From Alphaproteobacteria bacterium (lineage in GTDB: Bacteria > Pseudomonadota > Alphaproteobacteria > GCA-016699305): a DNA stretch of 64,000 bases. Under the pieces are notes generated by a model. That model worked only from the letters and a program-made list of their open reading frames with translations. It was not told the DNA's origin and ran no database searches. The translations under genes were made by a program, and so were the position numbers. Shown piece by piece: positions 60,985-64,000 of the stretch. The stretch lies in NCBI GenBank assembly GCA_016699305.1, contig CP064970.1, positions 1,426,001 to 1,490,000 on the forward strand. Reading direction: 5' to 3'. Each line of letters starts with the position of its first letter. The stretch's first letter is position 1.

Positions 60985-63018
60985 ATGCGCAGCTTTCTCA
61001 GCAATTTGTCCATATCCCGTAAATTGACGCTGCTTTCGTTCCTGTTCCTGGGCCCGATTGCCCTGTTGGGGTGGTTGCTGATCGAACAATCCAATAAGGA
61101 CATCAACTTTGCCGAGAAGGAACGCGCGGGCAATTTGTATCTGCAACAAAGTGTTTGGCCCATTCTGGACGGGCTTGTGGCCACCAGCGCCACATCTGGC
61201 GCGGGGCTGACGGAATCCTATGCCAAGGGCGCTGAAAAATTCCCCGCCTTGCGCGCCCAGTGGGACGAGGCCATGGAATCCGGACCGATGGCGGATGATT
61301 TGGCCAAAGTCATGACCTCATTACAAGGCGCACAGCCGCAGATGGAATCGATTCTGGCGGGTATCGCCGCCGCTCGAGTCTTGGGCCTTAGGATCGCCGA
61401 GAAGTCCAATCTGACGCTCGACCCGGATATCGACTCGTATTACGCGCAGGACTTATTGACGGTCAAATTGCCGGACTTAGTGGATCGCGCCGGAGCCATC
61501 GTACGCCTGGCACAGGATTATGTGGGGCGTCCTCAACTCAGCACCAAAGAGAAAGCGGATTTCCTGATCCTGGCCGGGCTGTTGAGCGCGGCGGTGGATG
61601 GCATGAAGGGCGACGTGAACTCGGCCATCGGCGGCAATCCAGACGGATTGCTGAAGGATGAGATCCTGCCCGCCATGACGGCCCTGGCCGAGTCCATGGA
61701 CAGCATGCAAAAGACCGTCGGCGAATTGGGCGCGCATTTCGCCGAGGCCAACCCCAAATCGGCGGATATTAAGCCGCTAGAAAAAGAGCTGATCCAAGCC
61801 ATGGATAAAACCCGCGCTTTGTATCAGGTTTCCGCCGCCTCGCTTGACCGTTTGCTGCGCGTGCGCATCACTGGGTTCAAGAATAAACTGCATACCTCCT
61901 TGGCCATCACATTCGTGATCGTCTTGTTGGCTTGGGGATTCTCGCGCGTGATGGCGCGTTCGATCGTCAGAAATGTCGGACAGCTCAGCCATGGCATCGA
62001 CGACCTGGCGCAAGGCCATGATACCCATATTCCCTTTTTAGACAGGACGGATGAACTGTCCCATTTGGCGCGTTCCTTAGAGAATTTCCGCAGCAAAACC
62101 ATCGAACGCACGCAGCGCGAGGCCCAAGCCCGTCAGGCCGAGGCGCGCGCCGCCGAATTGCGCGCCATCAAGAATCTATCGTCCGAGCTTGAAACCGCCA
62201 TCGGCGAAGTCGTGCATCACTTGGGCGAATCCGCCCATGTGATCAAAGAAAACACGGGGATTGTCATTGGGCGGGCGCAGCATGCCTTGCAGCAGGCAGG
62301 AACGGTTGGTCAAGGCACGACGAGCGCCGCTCAAAATATGGAGACGGTGGCCAGCGCCGCCGTCGAGCTGCAAGCCGCGATCGGTGAGATTTCAGGTAAT
62401 GTCCATACGGCCAAGGATGTCGCCGAACAGGCGTTGGAAACCGCCCAAAACACCCGCATGGGCGTGACTCATTTGGCTGAGATGGCGCATGAGATCGGCG
62501 CGGTGGTCACACTGATCAATAATATTGCCAATCAAACCAACCTATTGGCTTTGAACGCCACGATCGAAGCGGCGCGGGCGGGCGAAGCAGGCAAGGGGTT
62601 TGCCGTAGTGGCAGGCGAAGTGAAGAGCTTGGCGACCCAGACCTCTCAGGCCACCGAAGGAATCACGCGCCAAGTGGGGGCCATCCAAGAGGCTTCTAAA
62701 GAAACCTCGCAGGCGATCACTCATATTGTTGAAACTGTCGCGCGCATCAGCCATATCGCCACGGCCATTGCGGCCGCCATCGAGGAGCAATCGGCGGCCA
62801 CGGGCGAAATTAGTCGTTCGATCCAATCCGCATCTGACAGCACCCAGGGTATGGCCCAGAGCGTCGATCAACTCGGTCAAATTGCACATGACACCGTGGA
62901 CGCCTCGAATGCTATGCATGGCAGCACCGAGCAATTATCGCACCAGACGGATGTGCTGAAAGACAGCCTCGACCGCTTTATCAAGCGCTTACAAGGAATG
63001 GCGCTGCAAACGAGCTGA
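60985..63018 (+). CDS. methyl-accepting chemotaxis protein
   Basis: 677 aa; CCAGGAGGAAC stands 6-8 bases before the ATG. Membrane segment 1 about residues 13-33 (KLTLLSFLFLGPIALLGWLLI), a large periplasmic helical sensor domain (about 34-300), segment 2 about 305-325 (LAITFVIVLLAWGF), a HAMP domain, and the signalling domain with the hairpin tip IANQTNLLALNATIEAARAGEAGKGFAVVA. No che genes are nearby. Ligand unknown; the sensor resembles the long NIT-like helical bundle type. Confidence 0.92.
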   Translation: MRSFLSNLSISRKLTLLSFLFLGPIALLGWLLIEQSNKDINFAEKERAGNLYLQQSVWPILDGLVATSATSGAGLTESYAKGAEKFPALRAQWDEAMESGPMADDLAKVMTSLQGAQPQMESILAGIAAARVLGLRIAEKSNLTLDPDIDSYYAQDLLTVKLPDLVDRAGAIVRLAQDYVGRPQLSTKEKADFLILAGLLSAAVDGMKGDVNSAIGGNPDGLLKDEILPAMTALAESMDSMQKTVGELGAHFAEANPKSADIKPLEKELIQAMDKTRALYQVSAASLDRLLRVRITGFKNKLHTSLAITFVIVLLAWGFSRVMARSIVRNVGQLSHGIDDLAQGHDTHIPFLDRTDELSHLARSLENFRSKTIERTQREAQARQAEARAAELRAIKNLSSELETAIGEVVHHLGESAHVIKENTGIVIGRAQHALQQAGTVGQGTTSAAQNMETVASAAVELQAAIGEISGNVHTAKDVAEQALETAQNTRMGVTHLAEMAHEIGAVVTLINNIANQTNLLALNATIEAARAGEAGKGFAVVAGEVKSLATQTSQATEGITRQVGAIQEASKETSQAITHIVETVARISHIATAIAAAIEEQSAATGEISRSIQSASDSTQGMAQSVDQLGQIAHDTVDASNAMHGSTEQLSHQTDVLKDSLDRFIKRLQGMALQTS

Positions 63019-63190
63019 TTAACCTTATTCGAACCGCCATTTACCAATATTCCGCAGCAGGACGGCTTGTGCTTCCTGATGGATTCCTTGTTCGAAAGCA
63101 TTGTTTCTGATAGGGGTGACCATTGCCCTCGGTCATGGAATCGCCCCAGACCGTCGGCACACTGCATCAGTCTAAAGAACGAGGATCATC

Positions 63191-64000
63191 GTGACCACGG
63201 TTCCCTATCGCCCCGAAACGCCCCTGCTGGACCAGGTCGATCTGCCTTCCGATCTGCGCCGTTTGCCGCCCGATCAATTGAAGCAGTTGGCGGACGAGCT
63301 GCGCGCCGAAACCATCGCCGCCGTCTCGGTGACAGGTGGCCATTTGGGCGCGGGGCTGGGCGTGGTGGAACTGACCGTCGCCTTGCATTATGTGTTCGAC
63401 ACTCCCGCCGATCGGCTGATCTGGGATGTCGGGCATCAGGCCTATCCGCACAAGATATTGACCGGACGGCGCGACCGCATCCGCACCTTGCGCCAAGGCG
63501 GGGGGCTTTCGGGCTTTACCAAGCGCAGCGAAAGTGAATTCGATCCCTTCGGCGCGGCGCACAGCTCGACTTCGATCTCGGCGGGGCTGGGCATGGCGGT
63601 GGCCAGGGATTTGTCCGGTGGCAAGAACCATGTGATTTGCGTCATCGGCGACGGTTCGATGAGCGCGGGCATGGCCTATGAGGCGATGAACAACGCGGGG
63701 GCCAGCGGCAGCAAGTTAATCGTGATCTTGAACGACAACGACATGTCGATCGCGCCGCCCGTGGGCGCGATGAGCGCCTATCTGGCGCGGCTTGTGTCCT
63801 CGAAGTCTTATCGCGGTTTGCGGCATTTTGTGCGCAGTTTGGCCAAGAAACTGCCTCGGTCTTTGGCCATCATGACCAAGCGCGCCGAGAGCTATGCGCG
63901 CGGTGTGGTGACCGGCGGCACCTTATTCGAGGAGTTGGGGTTCTATTACGTCGGCCCCATCGACGGCCATAATCTGGAACATCTGTTGCCGATTTTGGAG
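63191..64000 (+). CDS. dxs: 1-deoxy-D-xylulose-5-phosphate synthase, 3' truncated
   Basis: 270 codons from GTG 63191 to the window end, no stop. First step of the MEP isoprenoid pathway: pyruvate plus glyceraldehyde-3-phosphate gives DXP, using TPP. The blocks TGGHLGAGLGVVELTVALHY, WDVGHQAYPHKILTGR, GFTKRSESEFDPFGAAHSS and the TPP motif GDGSMSAGMAYEAMNNAG are intact. ATG is absent; GAACGAGGATC precedes GTG. It could supply precursors to the hopanoid genes elsewhere in the window, but they are not in one operon. Confidence 0.95.
   Translation, partial: MTTVPYRPETPLLDQVDLPSDLRRLPPDQLKQLADELRAETIAAVSVTGGHLGAGLGVVELTVALHYVFDTPADRLIWDVGHQAYPHKILTGRRDRIRTLRQGGGLSGFTKRSESEFDPFGAAHSSTSISAGLGMAVARDLSGGKNHVICVIGDGSMSAGMAYEAMNNAGASGSKLIVILNDNDMSIAPPVGAMSAYLARLVSSKSYRGLRHFVRSLAKKLPRSLAIMTKRAESYARGVVTGGTLFEELGFYYVGPIDGHNLEHLLPILE

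Noticed and set aside
1..64000. tRNA, rRNA and CRISPR arrays
   Set aside because: I looked for cloverleaf-like and regularly spaced repeats and saw none; a covariance-model scan was not possible.

Overview
The window looks like a chromosomal segment of an alphaproteobacterium, probably Rhodospirillales-like. The signs are a pdhA-pdhB-E2-lpd operon, a hopanoid cluster in the order hpnA-B-C-D-E, a CobS-type aerobic cobaltochelatase subunit, dxs, and moderately GC-rich, tightly packed genes with many 4-base stop/start overlaps. This placement is inferred from gene content. I saw no rRNA, tRNA or CRISPR array.

Region 1 (1-5.1 kb) ends a type IVb (IncI thin-pilus-like) operon: a 5'-truncated PilO-like gene and pilP, closed by a strong terminator. 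Two divergent pilin-like paralogues follow. Between and beside them are an IS1-type element with a slippery frameshift site and a solo 62-bp copy of one of its ends. Region 2 (5.3-11.5 kb) is the pyruvate dehydrogenase operon, with an OmpA/pentapeptide-repeat hybrid gene inserted between E1 beta and E2. Region 3 (11.5-16.1 kb) is accessory DNA: REP-like repeats, a perfect 15-bp palindrome, an unrecognised 290-aa gene, and three secreted cysteine-rich proteins resembling pilus-tip (PilV) C-terminal modules. Two of the three share a duplicated promoter and leader, one is interrupted by a complete IS630-family element, and one carries a frameshift.

Region 4 (16-24.6 kb) holds an orphan KdpD whose H-box histidine is Gln, a coiled-coil protein, a methyltransferase-regulatory-domain-like protein, a TPR glycosyltransferase-like protein, a lytic transglycosylase and a degenerate GGDEF protein. 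Region 5 (24.6-30.4 kb) is a compact secretion/pilus cluster (methyltransferase, pseudopilin, GspE-like, GspF-like, GspL-like, PilT-like) with no secretin. Region 6 (30.4-45.5 kb) has sppA, a J-domain gene with cobS, a polysaccharide export set (Wzc-like, Wza-like, beta-barrel), beta-carbonic anhydrase, GST, pepA, an RTX protein and a PhnP-like hydrolase.

Region 7 (45.5-48.5 kb) is a set of small amino-acid/acyl enzymes: AstE-like deacylase, two GNATs and peptidase E. Region 8 (48.5-54 kb) is hpnABCDE for squalene synthesis and hopanoid side-chain steps. Region 9 (54-64 kb) has a thioester alpha-2-macroglobulin, an orphan HAMP-like membrane protein, a methylguanine-DNA methyltransferase, a chemoreceptor, and the 5' part of dxs, which runs off the end.

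The most interesting material is the split pilus/tip-protein locus around the PDH operon (1-5 kb and 13-16 kb) and several signalling proteins that have lost signature catalytic residues.
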